DNA of 64,000 nucleotides from Selaginella moellendorffii (lineage: Eukaryota > Streptophyta > Lycopodiopsida > Selaginellales > Selaginellaceae): contig NW_003314262.1 of assembly GCF_000143415.4 (NCBI RefSeq), forward strand, positions 2,786,519-2,850,518. The letters are read 5' to 3'. The translations under genes and the position numbers were made by a program. The notes below the pieces were generated by a model. It ran no database searches. It saw nothing but the letters and a program-made list of their open reading frames with translations, and had not been told where the DNA came from. Below, in pieces: positions 10,861 to 22,879 of this stretch. Numbering within the stretch: position 1 is the first letter of the stretch; every line of letters begins with the position of its first letter.

Positions 10861-11929
10861 GCTTATAATGGCGTGTGCCCTCATGCCATTTACTTGATCA
10901 CCAAATACCTTTTTCCCTTTGCACTAGTATATCTTAATACCGGTCTGAGAAATAGAATGGCATGTGCCCTTAGGCCTTTTACTAAATCACCTTTGAAAGA
11001 AATGCAAGCCTCTATGTCGTAAAAAAAAGGTACTAGAGAAATTCCTTAATAATATGAATGTTATTTAGTTTCATGAAAATACACTAAGGGTCAAATGAGT
11101 TAAATGACTTCTCCAGACTAGCAATGCCTCTTGCTACACCTTCACAATTAGATTCGTTAGAAAAAGATAACATTGAATAATATCTAAATGTTCTCACCAT
11201 TAAGTTATATGTCTGGCTAATAGGAATGACGTTCATCTTGGAAAGCTCACCACACGCTCAATGAACAAACAAATAGTGTGTGCGCGCATGCCATCGCTCT
11301 TCTTTAGCTTCAGATTCGGCTTGTTCACCTTGACAATGAGATTTATTATACAACCAGATGGACTCAGTCTGGACACAAAGTCACCGCGCTAGTCACCATG
11401 CCCCAGATATGTCTAGCCCCTGGACAAAAAACATATAATTTCACGTCATTTTCAAATACTTGAAAATTTGTACCTAGTCCCATTTTACTGAATAAATCCC
11501 ACTTTAACGAAATAGAGCTTCTTAGTGCCCTTCTAGTTTAAGTGCACATGTGATGACCAGTTTTTCAACTAACTTAGGTGGAAACTAATAAAGTATCCAG
11601 CAATACCAACCTCTTGCCATCATGGCAGTAAGAAAAGAATATCCGAAAGGACAACCAACAAGTAACTTTCGATACTCGAAGTCATATTCGTGACACAAGC
11701 ACTCCTTATGGACAATCAAAGGTGCCCCTCACCTCCACTAATATGAGTGCATAGAATATGGAAAGGGAATATAGAAAATGTGTATATCAATTAGCTTAAA
11801 AACCCTAATTTATATATAGGAGCAAGTAATCTGAATTAAAACCAATCCGATGGCTACCAAAGTCCCATTACGCTAATATTAGTATATAGCATCATAACCG
11901 TACACTTGGCCCTTACCATTCTACTTTTT
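10861..11929. other. Noncoding edge of the palindrome block
   Basis: The last palindromes are near 10,957 and 11,273. After about 11,300 the sequence becomes AT-rich and lacks the motif. No reading frame or RNA gene is convincing. The right boundary of the block must lie between about 11,300 and the start of the duplicated AT-rich block near 11,930. Confidence 0.5.
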
Positions 11930-14425
11930 AATTTTGGTCTTTTACACAATAACTAAATTAATTATAGCTCCAAATAAAAACTAAGATAATTTTGGAGTTT
12001 TTTAGGCTTATTTAATAAAATTTTCATCTCTTCCTTTTCATTCTGTTGCAAAAAGAATTAGTTTAGAATATAGACAAATGGGTTAGAAAATGTTAGTAGT
12101 TACTTTTTTTCAGTTAGTTTAAAAGGAAAGAAATAAAATGTTTTATAGATATAAATGGTCTTAAACTACCAATAAGGCAAATGAAAATGGATTTATCTTT
12201 AATATAAGAGCTTGACATATCAATACTTTTGATGTGTGATATAAAAGTTAGATATTTGGACCAAATACAAAGTCAAAGTCGATTTGAGGCCATATTCAAA
12301 ATAGTACCCTAAGTTGAAATGAATACTTGTGAAAGTTGTGAATGAGACACCTTTAAATAGTTGAAAGTGTGGTTAAATGATTAAAATAAAATGGAAAATT
12401 TTGTCACTTATATGTTCTTCCAAAGTTTTAATATTAATAATCAAAATAACAATAGTTAAATCTATTTTTATAAGTTTAATAATATTATAGAACTCAAGGT
12501 AATAGAATACTCCTAATAATTTATAGATAATTAAAATACTTGTATGTATCTTTTAAAATGTAAAAATAAATAAAATTATTGTGTTTTAGTTTTGTCTTTA
12601 ATGTAAATGGTTTCTTTTCATGATGAAATGAATTTATGTAGACTTTGATTTTGATTTGGAATCAGTTTCAAAATTGTATGTTTTTTTTGCAAGGTAAAAT
12701 ACACTTTGCAATCAAATCCATTTACAAAATTATATCCTAATCACAAGAATAGTCATTTTTTGTCATCTCAGGTTAAACCACCTCATATTTATCCACCACT
12801 TCACACTATACAATGTAAAATTGTGGTCCAAAGTTCATGGCAATAACTTTGCTAGTAGCTCTACAAAGAAAAAATGAGTGAAAATAAACAAGAAATATCT
12901 AATAGCAATTAATGCAAAGCATATATATTATACATAATCATCAGACCATCTGCAATGATATAAACTCTATTTATTATGTCATTATGCACTAGCAAAATTG
13001 TTTTATCTACATTCTAAAAATTTAACACTACTTCTATAAATCTCTATACTAGTGAGATCTTCCACTTCACCTCCTCCTTTACTTGTGCTAAGATTTGCAA
13101 TGGAGGAAGGTTATGTGGAAACACCTATACATATAGGTTTGTTGTGTGGGGAGAAAAAAAGATGACATAGTCTCTAATTTTGATGTTGCAAACAAATATT
13201 GTTTTTGGGCCATATATAGCAATTCTTAGTTCACAATTTTATTTTCTTCACAGGAGAGAGTATGAATCTCTCTCATGTGAAGAAAATAAAAGAATGTGTA
13301 AATATGGGAGGTATATACACAACAAAAAAAACATAGTATCCCCTCATATATAAAGTATATTATCTGACTATGCTCACCTAACATAGTGACTACTGAATTC
13401 TTAATGCTTTAAAAAAGAAGGTGAAGAACCTTACACAAATCTAAAAATTCAAACCATACCACTTTAAAATGTATTGGCATCAGCAAAATGATTTTAGATT
13501 TTGAGCTCAGAAAGTTAATAATTGAGATTTTTGGAGTAGTTTGAATGACACACACTTGGGTACATGATTGTAGTGTAGTGATTTGCTAACTTATGGCCAT
13601 GGAAAGAATCTAGAATAGAAACCACACACATTACGTGCATTGGAGAGGAATTGCCAAAATTAGTTATTTACTTATATACAAATATTGTGTTGTAATAATC
13701 CACACTCCCACTATAATAATTATAAAGCTCAAGCCAAAAGGCAAAATCCCTAGAAAGAAAAGTCACTTTCAAGCACAATAAACCATTGAAATATATAAGA
13801 GTGTGAGAAATTGATGGAGTTAATGTTTGCAACTACCATATGATCCAATTATTTGCTACAAAACCAACATACTCAACACCCAAAACATGGTGGAGCCAGC
13901 CAAAAAAAAGCCTTTGTGCCATTACATAATGCCCTTACAGTAATTAATCACTCTCACCTATGACACTTTAAGCACTATGTAGCCTAGATTACTGCAAAAT
14001 TGTGGTGCGTGCTCCAAACACACCACCAAGGTGCTGAAAGAAAAGAGAGTGTGCTCTTGTGTGAGAATAAGCATGTTATTATGTGAGAAATGCAAGTGCT
14101 CTCTCATGATAAATGAGAGGCAAATGACAGTTGAATATGTGTACAGGAAAGGAGAGAGAATTCACAATTAGAAAACCAGAAAAAGGTAAAAATGAGGAAA
14201 AAAAACCTTACTAAATTTACAATGATATCACATTATTTGAAATGAATTGATATCAAGGTTCCATGGCAGTCTAATGTGTCATGGCAATGAATACCCAATG
14301 ACAAAATATTATAAATACAATCATATTTAAATTCCTATTATAGCAATTGAAAATAAATAAATAAATCCATAGATCTGCATGGTTGCCACCATACTTAAAA
14401 ATGCCCATATATGCTTTGTGTATGG
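11930..14425. repeat. AT-rich duplicated block, copy A
   Basis: About 2.5 kb with no gene. It is closely related to 27,145-29,445 and, in rearranged form, to 41,525-43,490. Each copy directly precedes the minus-strand kinase gene. Near 13,235-13,295 a strong hairpin pairs TTTTATTTTCTTCACA with TGTGAAGAAAATAAAA around GAGAGAGTATGAATCTCTCTC. Confidence 0.85.
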
Positions 14426-14429
14426 CAGG

Positions 14430-16130
14430 TTTCATATAGCACTTCCGCCGACAAGACTGCAGCACAGAATGTTGTTCAGAATGTTACATAATGACTTCAG
14501 AACCTCATCAACAACCGGTCTTTCGGATGGCTCGTCAGAAGAACATCGACATATCAGAGCCTCCAGCTCTGCTATTGGCGTCCCGATGGCAGGCTGTGAC
14601 AAGACCAACTGGGAGAATGTCTATCCAAGGCTGTAAAGGTCCACCAATCTTGAGTACATGCTCTTACCATTTCTTCTACTTTCTTCACTCAGCAGCTCGG
14701 GGGCCATGAAAAACCTCGTCCCTACTGGAGCTGTATGTGAGTGTTCAGTATTGAAGTTGATGCATACCGAAATCAGTGAGTTTCAGGACAAGCTGCTCTT
14801 CGTCCTCATCAGTGAAATCGATTAGTACGTTTTCTGGCTTGAGGTCTCTGTACACAATGTTTTTCCCATGCAGGAACTCGAGGCCCTTGGTAATCTGGAG
14901 CAGCATCTCGACCAGTTGCAAGAGCGTGAGCCCTTTGTTCTTGCTGGCATACTCTTTTAGATCCATCCTCATTACCTCCATGACCAAGTGGGTACAGCTT
15001 TTGTCAACCTTGTAGTAGCTGATGGTTTGAACAATGTGAGGAGCAGCCTGTATACTTGATACTGCGGGCAGTTCTCGTGATGGAAGATCTTGAGACTCCT
15101 TGAACTCCTTGACTGCAACTAGCCTTTGATGCCACATTCCTTTACGAACAACACCATAGCTTCCTCTATCGAGCATTTCCCCGAAATGAACACTCACGTC
15201 CTCTAAGTTCAACTCAGGCAGCTCTGAAGAATTTACTCTCTGTAGTATGTATTCAGCATAGTGACTTCTAAAATTTCCACGTTGGGCCTGTTGTTTTAGT
15301 GCGGTTTTGTAGACCTAGGCTGCTGCATGCAATTCTGGTAGCAAAGTCTGAATGCGACTTTTGCCAATAAGCCCGCACATGAAATGAAGTTCCTCAACAA
15401 TCTCCTTGATTTCCAATTCCCTATCGTATTTCACAGCCGCAAGCCACTCCCAATGCTCCTCAAGCTTGGAACACTCTCGAATCAGCCCGTTTGCTTTCCT
15501 GATGAATTGTCTTAGCCTCCTTAAGAAGAGCTTACTACTGCCTGCATACCCTCTCGCCATTTCAACGCTCAGTTTGCAAACCAAACGCAACAGCAAGAAT
15601 TGTTGGTAATGGACCTCGACAATCTGTGCAATGTGATTTATCTTCATCATGATCTTATCGAGTTCAGCTTCATGCTCGACGCTGTAAATTTGTGGTGCAG
15701 GGATTCGGACCCGAGATGAAGGATGTTCATGATGGTCAACCGGGCTGCTCCACCATAGCTTGAGTGTCAACGAACCTCTCTCCATGATCACGATGCAGCC
15801 CAAGCTGATCTTCAGCGGGTACTCTCTGCTCGGAATCGGAAGGCTCAGCTGAACGATGCGGAACGTCACTACCCTCTATCTTGATTTTCCCTAGAGAACG
15901 CCAATTCGTGCGATTCAGAACAGAGACACCAACATGGCTTCGCTGCAATTCATCCCCCTCAACGTTGAGATCCAGGGTCTCGTTCCATTCCGGATTCAGA
16001 GTCCTGTGTCGTACTTGGGTCTTGACCTGCTGCCCCTCGAGACTCACCATACAGTAAGGACTTGCTGATCTGCATCCATCTCTAACAGCGCTACGTATAC
16101 CTGCACACCCCCTCCCTCCGTCACCCAAGC
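14430..16130 (-). pseudogene. Kinase gene, unit A copy (broken)
   Basis: Co-linear with the intact 588-aa kinase at 29,449-31,215 but split over several frames. Recognisable parts are the C-terminal lobe (14,430-14,740), the N-lobe and catalytic loop with VYRDLKPEN (14,745-15,212), the helical domain (15,315-15,869) and the C2 region (15,736-16,128). A 5-bp deletion near 14,764 shifts frame just after the DFG motif. The 5' end also differs from unit B, with part of the N-terminal coding sequence lost. It is divergent to the pseudokinase relic that follows. Confidence 0.8.
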
Positions 16131-16229
16131 CAAGTCAAAGCCAGATACGAGAATATTCTGAAAATTGGTTTAGGAACTTATATGAAAGAGTTTAGGGTTC
16201 TTGGGTTAAGCGGGAAAAGGGCATAGGCA

Positions 16230-18582
16230 GTTTCGTAGGTTCTCTATGGTCAAATTTAGGTTTCAGAGAGCTGAGGGTCGATCGATGCGATTTCTGAGCT
16301 TGCGCCAAATGCCAAAGCGTATCCTCGTCTGTGCAGGCTGCTGTTCCTGGCATGCAATCAACATGCCCTGTACTGCTCCATGTGGAAGCAGATACAAAAT
16401 GCCAGATTCCCACTATGCACACTCCCAGTTGCGGCATTGAGGCGCCTTGCCCATGTATTGGATAGGGTGAAGGAATTTCTCCAGCAATGCAGTCATAAAG
16501 AGCACTGGGAGTGGATCGCTACATCCAGGTATGACAGGAGATGGGAAGTTGTGGAACTTCTGTCAGAGCTTCAGGAATGTGTGGACATAATCAACTCGGA
16601 CGCAATTCCAAGGTTAGAGGGTATGTGGGCAGGCCGTGTTCTTGAGTGGTTGTCCGATATTGAGCAGGAGCAGGATCTGTATTATGACCTCCACAGTTTG
16701 GCAAACAAAGATTGTGCCGAATTGGTGAAGAATGCAAATTCAGAGGAGCTTGTCGAGTACTTATCTCAAAGACAAAGCGGCTACTGTCCAAGAATAAACA
16801 TGGAAGATTGGCCCACTGGCCCTACTGAGGAGTGGTTTGGTTGGCAGGGTCAGGCTGCTATACTTGTGGAGCTCGATTATGATGAGGATCTTGAGGTGAC
16901 AAATGGTCCTTTCCTAGGTCCAAGTTCCTCTATTGTGCAGATGTTTGGATGGTGTCACTGCCACAATCCCAGGAAGCATTATATACTTACCGAGAATCAT
17001 GAGGTCACATATTTAGGGAGAGTGGCGACTGTCACACTCACCATACGGGAGGCACCCACCATGTCTCACCTACTTATAAACGTTGTCCAAAGTTGGTTGC
17101 AACACTTGCATAGACATGGTTTTCCGGAAGTTGTAATACTGTTGAGTTCATCGTTTACTGGTGGCAATGGGAAAGAGGGAATGTGACAAACTTGAAAAAC
17201 TTACTCTGTAAATCATTAAAACTGTTTGTGAAGCTAACTAAAGTTAATTATGGTGAACTAAATGCAGAGGCCCTGAAAGAAATAGTAAACCAAAGTGACT
17301 ATGACTTTCCACACATGGATGTGATCATCGATATCTTGCAACCCTTTTGAAGGCAGCACGCAAGTGTGTATAAACGTAACAGGCTATGAGTTTGAGCTCA
17401 CGCTGACAGGACAGGTGCTGAGTGGAGACAGACAAACATTATTCCACACTCTGAGCTCCACTCCAAACGTATATATGTTAAAGGCCTTTACAGAGGCCTA
17501 CCCTGCCGCAGAATTGTGCTTTACAGTTCTGATGTGCTCCCTACACAGTTTGAGAACCTGCCTAAGGTGGTAAAGAAGTCTACTCTCTAGCTTAGTAGTT
17601 CATACACATTTGACTTTTGGCTTTCAGGTTGTTGCAGAACTCAGCGCTCTGCGGCACCCCAACATCGTGCGGTACTATGCATCTGAGGCAGGCATTGAAG
17701 CAATAAACTATCCATGGATTGTGAATGGCATGCTGTTCATTTATGAGGAGGACGTCACTTCCAAGTCTGTCCTTCAACGAAAATGAAATTCGAAAATACA
17801 CTTATCAGATTTTATCTGGCTTGGAGTATCTTCATAGCAGAGGCGCAAGACACGGGTTCATGCTTTAAGATTGATCGTGAAAACTTCATACTGATCTGTA
17901 GATTCTTTGTCAGGGCGCTCACAGCTGCAAACATACTCGTGGATACTTCGCATAAAGTTGTTAAGCTATTTCATTATGGCATCGCTTTGCAATCAGTACG
18001 TGTCTAGTCTGTAACATCTGAAACTGTTACGATTTTCCTTACCAGATTGAGGTCGTTCTTGAGATGCCGGCTGAGGTTTGTGGATTGATAATCGTGGCCA
18101 CATTGCTGAAACTTGTATCTCCAGTATTGTGATAGTCTTTCAGCGGATGTTTGGAGCCTGGGCTGTGTTGTACTTCAAATGATCAAGAATTTGGAGCCAC
18201 AGGGTAAATACTCAAGCACGGTTTATATGCTCCCTTTGCATTTTTTAAAATTTTCTTAAAAACGTTTTAAGTGGTTGGTTTCATCACAGCTCTCACACTT
18301 CTTTGGACGGGAAGTAGTCAACGTCCAATCTGGTGAGGAGGAGACCCCTGTAATGCCTGGGGACAACTTCCTAGTTGAATGCAATCGCTTTTTGCATTGG
18401 TGCTTCGAAAGACGAACAAACAAACCCACAGTGAAGCAACTGCTTCATCAACCTTTGGTGCACATAGTAAGCTGGTCTTTACATAAACAAACATAATAAC
18501 ATGTGAGATTATTTGCATGCTAGCAACACATTGAGAAACTTGTGGAGGACGTGCGTGCGGAGCTCAGGAAGCACAAGTGACT
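16230..18582 (+). pseudogene. Pseudokinase gene, unit A copy (start codon lost)
   Basis: Co-linear with the unit D gene at 50,117-52,503. A 14-bp deletion removes the ATG and first codons present in units B and D. The helical domain and first kinase-like region are open from about 16,380 to 17,186, after which a frameshift occurs. Downstream exons carrying LRHPNIVRYYASE, AANILVDTS, KLFHYG, ADVWSLGC and a short coiled-coil last exon (IEKLVEDVRAELRKHK, TGA at about 18,579) are preserved in outline. Confidence 0.8.
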
Positions 18583-18690
18583 TTAAACACTACATTTATA
18601 AGTGAGAGATACAGATTCCTTGATCACTGTTGTAATGGATTATAATATTTACATTGGTATGCATGGTTTCTGAATTGGGGACACGAGCTA

Positions 18691-18775
18691 AAGATCAAGG
18701 ACGTGGAGGTCCTGCCGGATCCCGTTGTGAGCGGCCAGGAGGCGGCATTCGTTATTCCAGCGAGCACGAGTGGGT
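18691..18775 (+). pseudogene. ML-domain gene relic (exon 2 only)
   Basis: A single exon-sized match to exon 2 of the ML genes (IKDVEVLPDPVVSGQ) without exon 1 or exons 3-4. It is followed immediately by transporter-relic sequence, the same chimeric junction seen in unit B. Confidence 0.75.
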
Positions 18776-18821
18776 TTTCTCTGCGAATTTTCTTAGCTGT
18801 ATTTTAATCCAGCGACTGTGA

Positions 18822-20071
18822 AGATGCTGAGTAATCTTAAGGTTAGAGACATATTGTTTCTTTCTTCTTATTGTTCTTGTGATGAGTATTTTATTGTAGG
18901 TGCTGATGATTGCCTTGCTTCTCAAAGTGATCATGAGACCCCGGTTTTCAGTTTTACAGGTGAAAGTTCGTGCATTTTGCTCGTCATGTGTTCTAACTTG
19001 TGGAAGCACTTGCTTTGCTACTGATTGGAATCAGTGTGAGTCAGCTGCATACGACGCCGACCGGGACAACGGTGGTCGTTCCGCTTCAATTCATTGCATA
19101 TGTATACACCTTGATTTTTGTAAGTCAGCTCTTCTTTGCATGTTGTGCTGTTTGCTCAATCTACAATCTCAGTTACAGGTCACTGTGCCATCCATGGCGT
19201 CCGTGTTCAATGAAACCGCGCCCTTAAGAGTCAGTTCGAGACAAGTCTTCATCTTCAGATGCGTGTGCTACACGTAGTTTTTGTAAATGTTTTTCTCTCT
19301 GTTTCTTTTTGCAGAACCTGTTTCTTTACAGTTATGGAGCGATGTCCAACTTTCTAGCGATTCTGGTTACTGCTGATTTTAGTGGTGTGGCCTTTACTCT
19401 ATATCTGTTTTTTTCTTTTTCTTAATCCATGTGCGCTTTGTCAGCTGGGAATGGGCTTAATCTTTTCAAGGGCCACTCTCGGGCAAAAATGTTTCTAATC
19501 TTCAACAACGCAGCACAAGGAATACTCTCTTGCTTCTTTTTAAAATATGCTGGTAAGTCTTGAACTTTTGATGTGGCGCTTCTATAGGTGCGTTTTTCCA
19601 GATGCAATCTTGAAAAAGTACTCGTCTACTGTTGCAACAATCTTTACGGCTTTGGCTTCTGCCGCCTTATTCGGGCACAAACTGACAATCAACTTTGTCT
19701 TAGGTTGTTATAATTTCTATGCACCAGGTATTCTCGTAGCTCTATTCCAAATACTCTGCTAACGTAAAACAGTTCTTCTCGGCACTAAGCAAAGCGAAGG
19801 ACGAAAAGCTTGACAATCAAATGGACACGTTCGTTGACAAGCATAACACTTACACGAGGTAACCTTTATATATGACCTCCATATGTGCGTTCTAAGTTTC
19901 ACCCTTCTTTCCTTTAGGCCCAAGGATGACGCTTTTATCGATATGACTGCTGGCGCTGGTGAACAGGTATGAACTTCAATATTATTTGCTATGTATACTT
20001 ACATCCGGTGCTAACAGGCAAACCTTAAAGTCGGTATACTGGATGACAGACAACCTTTTCTTCCTACTTAA
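18822..20071 (+). pseudogene. CMP-sialate-transporter-like nucleotide-sugar transporter relic, unit A
   Basis: Exon-sized pieces encode [34 protein letters not shown], a piece with [61 protein letters not shown] and a C-terminus DDRQPFLPT-stop. In order and spacing these match the CMP-sialic-acid-transporter-like branch of plant Golgi nucleotide-sugar transporters (recalled, not searched). The N-terminal roughly 100 residues are absent, and a small deletion removes the acceptor before LALLLIG. It is therefore a 3' gene fragment, probably not functional. Confidence 0.8.
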
Positions 20072-20344
20072 GCTCGAGCGCAGTAATATAGCAGTGTTAG
20101 TAGTATATGGAGCAGCATACTGTACAAAACCGCGGTGATGGGTAAGGAGACGGTAGCATTTCCATTCAAGCCAATTTTTGCTGAGGAAGGTTTGAGTGGC
20201 TGTCTCAGAGCGAATGCACAGGAGCTAAATAAGATGGGGGGCACAGCATTTTCGTTACCCGGATCAATGGCTGTGATTTCCTCAAGTTACAACCGTTTCG
20301 TGTTTTCTTTTTGTTTTTCCAGTGATGAGGTGCCCGTGTCGAGA
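20072..20344. other. Spacer between transporter relic and Copia element
   Basis: This stretch is shared with unit B (about 39,070-39,300), including a short open frame starting MGKETVAFPFKPIF. I cannot assign it. It may be the 5' part or leader of the adjacent glycosyltransferase gene, which is interrupted here by the retrotransposon. Confidence 0.4.
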
Positions 20345-20475
20345 TGTCAGTCTCGATCGGCTGACGTGGCATGTCCACGTGGTCATGAGTCATGTCCCTT
20401 GAGTCATGTAAAAAGAGTCGGAACACAATGAACGAGCTCATGAGTGTTATGTCCATCCCTTTTTACATCACAACA
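20345..20475 (+). repeat. Copia 5' LTR
   Basis: 131 bp, beginning TGTCAGTCTCGATC and ending CATCACAACA, immediately followed by TGGTATCGGATT, a primer-binding site of initiator-tRNA-Met type. Confidence 0.85.
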
Positions 20476-20526
20476 TGGTATCGGATTTCGGGGACGATCC
20501 TGGTTGGTTGATTTGACGTTGCTGTC

Positions 20527-21366
20527 ATGGCCGCTTCAACACCACCACCGCCGCCGCCGCCGCCGCCACCGGTTGCTGCTCAAGTTCTCGTGGCTTCCAC
20601 AGAGGAGGTGGAGAAATTCAGTGGCACGAATTTCTTCACATGGGCGACAAGAATCAGGCTGATTCTCTCTGCGAAACGGGCGTGGAACATCGTTGATGGG
20701 ACTGAGCCTCGTCCCGCTGAGCAGACGCTACAATCAGATTGGGATTTTCGCAATCAGCAAGCCATCACCGTCATTGGCTTGGGATTGAGCGATGAATTCT
20801 TGCCGCTGATTGATCTCACCAAGACCGCTGCTGAAATCTGGACGTTGCTTCGCACGATCTTCGTGGCCCAAGCCACAAATTCTTCCATGCTGCTGAATCA
20901 ACAATTCTTGGCGCTTCACATGGAAACGGGTGAAACCATTGCTGTGTACGTGGGACGGATTCGAGGGCTAATGGCTGAATTGACTGGTGCTGGGTCTCCT
21001 GTCACGGACGATCGCGCCAGGGCGTTGCTGCTTGCAACCGTCACGCCTGCGTTTAGCACGCTCGCATCTGTTCTATCTCACAACTTTGATCAAGTCGTGG
21101 GTGCCCTAATTGAAGAGGAACGCAAGATGAAGCGATGCCCTCAGCCAAATCTTCCTTGCTTTATGCTGGTGCTGCGGGAGGATCATCCTCGTCCTCTCAA
21201 GCTCAGCCGAACGACACTGGTTTTCGTGGCATGTGTCACTATTGCCACAAACCTGGACACTTGGCGAGGGATTGCAAGAAGAAGAAAGTTGATCATGCTA
21301 AAGCTGCCAAGAACAATGACAAAGGAAACAAAGACAAGGGCTCTGGGACTCCTTGTAAGCTCTTGA
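20527..21366 (+). pseudogene. Copia gag (frameshifted)
   Basis: Begins MAAST followed by a proline run from a CCG repeat. It then has the Copia gag pattern (EKFSGTNFFTWATRI, AAEIWTLL, MLLNQQFLALHM). The frame shifts near 21,135; the zinc knuckle CHYCHKPGHLARDC is found in the next frame (21,228-21,270), followed by the protease motif LWLDSGAS at about 21,415-21,437. Confidence 0.85.
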
Positions 21367-21798
21367 TGGCTCGCTCTGCAAGCAGCAGCCACCAGCCCGT
21401 GCTCGGACCAGAGCTGTGGCTGGATTCTGGAGCATCATTCCAAGAACAATGTTTCCTTTGTCTTTGTTCTTGGCAGCTTTAGCACGATCAACTTTCTTTT
21501 TCTTGCAATCCCTCGCCAAGTGTCCAGGTTTGTGGCAATAGTGACACATGCCACGAAATGTCGTTCGGCTGAGCTTGAGAGGACTAGGATGATCCTCCCG
21601 CAGCACCAGCATAAAGCAAGGAAGATTTGGCTGAGGGCATCGCTTCATCTTGCGTTCCTCTTCAATTAGGGCACCCACGACTTGATCAAAGTTCATGGCC
21701 ATGTGAGATAGAACAGATGCGAGCGTGCTAAACGCAGGCGTGACGGTCGCAAGCAGCAACGCCCTGGCGCGATCGTCCGTGACAGGAGACCCAGCACC
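20985..21798. repeat. Internal inverted duplication of gag in the Copia element
   Basis: The arm at about 20,985-21,330 is repeated in reverse orientation at about 21,452-21,798 with a spacer of about 120 bp. The reverse arm encodes the same gag/zinc-knuckle segment on the minus strand. It differs by a 9-bp insertion (adding MAM) and by intact frame through the knuckle, so it was copied from another, less damaged, element. Transcripts would fold into a roughly 345-bp hairpin. Confidence 0.85.
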
Positions 21799-21801
21799 CC
21801 C

Positions 21802-22879
21802 ATGGCTTCCTTGTTTTTTGACTACCAAGAACCGTGTGAGAGTGACGCCGTGGGACTCGGTGACTCCTCTGCTCACAACGTACTAGGCAAAGGAACAATC
21901 AGGGTTCAGCTCTCTTCTGGAGAAATCCGGGAGATCTATCCTGTGTCTTATGTTCCGGGACTTACACACACGCTGCTGTCGATTGGAACTGCTGCTCAAG
22001 TAGGCTTCGATACTCTGTTCACAGCAATGCCGAGACTGGAGACTTGGAGTTCCAGTTGATACGCTCTACCGCCTGGATGCTCACGTGATCCTTCCACCTG
22101 TGGCGCTGATGGCTCAGGTTCCACCGACACTTGCAACCTGGCACCAGCGCCTTGGTCACGTGAACGAGCAACAGCTAAAAATCCTGTGGCGCCTGGGAGC
22201 GCGCTGCCCTTTTGCGAAGCTTGTGTTGGTGGAAAACACCACGTTTTTCCTTTTCCACAGATTTCTCATTCTCGAGCAAGTTCTGTTCTTGAGTTGGTAC
22301 ACTCGGACATTTGTTCGATTATGGTTGAATCTTTGGGAGGCAAACGTTACGTAGTCACCTTCCTGGATGATTACACACGGCACCTGATCGTGTACCTGCT
22401 GGCTCATAAGTCAGAAGTGTTCTCCTGTCGAGAGGGTGAATCGCACCATCATAGAAGCTGCACACTGTATGCTGCTTCACGCGGGAATGCCGGCTGCTTT
22501 CTGGGGAGAGGCAGTTAACACGGCTGTTTATGTTCGAAACCGGTTGCCAACACGTGCCCTGCTTGGGAAGACCACTCCTTATGAGCTTTGGACTGGTCAC
22601 GCACCTGGTTACGATCATCACAAGCAACGCCGAAAGCTGGAGTCAAAGGCTGAGCCATCCATTTTCCTGGGATATTTGGAGGGCATGAAAGGATATCACC
22701 TTTATTCTCTCAAGCGCAAGACTTTGCTGGAAAGACGGGATGTGCTCTTTGATGAGAGCAAGCTGTACAAGGATCGCGCTGAAGTTCCTGCTCCTACTTT
22801 CGTGGAACTCCAGCTGGTGGACACAGTTCACGTGACTACAGCTGCCTCCATTGCTGCCTCTTGCTCCTGCTGGTGGTAA
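21802..22879 (+). pseudogene. Copia protease end and integrase, internally deleted
   Basis: Includes protease-like sequence (IREIYPVSYVPGLTHTLLSIG), the integrase zinc-finger part (WHQRLGHVNEQQL), the core start (HSDICSIMVESLGGKRYVVTFLDDYTR) and the C-terminal part (GMPAAFWGEAVNTAVYVRNRLPT). The core between KSEVF and NRTIIEAA is missing along with part of the DDE triad, and the frame changes several times. Confidence 0.8.

Larger units (their letters stand above)
593..11294. repeat. Dispersed 22-bp palindrome family, at least 25 copies
   Basis: The core consensus is GGCRTGWGGCCWCAYGCC, usually flanked by AT on the left and AT on the right, so each copy can fold into a hairpin of up to 11 bp. 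Clear copies start at 593, 784, 2396, 3673, 3733, 3810, 4727, 4965, 6551, 6649, 6719, 8563, 8620, 9962, 10108, 10268 and 10868. Diverged copies start at 925, 4592, 4886, 5828, 5900, 5936, 10348, 10461, 10957 and 11273. Copies lie in introns, between genes and across the stop codon of the gene ending at 9962. I saw none from 11.3 to 64 kb. Sequence between copies is not shared except for the 4.6-6.0 kb blocks, so this is a short-motif family and not one tandem array. Confidence 0.9.

Noticed and set aside
593-11294. CRISPR-like array from the repeated palindromes
   Set aside because: Spacing is irregular (tens to thousands of bases), the copies are dispersed in introns and spacers, and the DNA is eukaryotic.
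12-11294. Endogenous giant-virus insertion
   Set aside because: I saw no capsid, polymerase or other hallmark virus gene, and both genes have spliceosomal introns. A transposon-type origin fits better.
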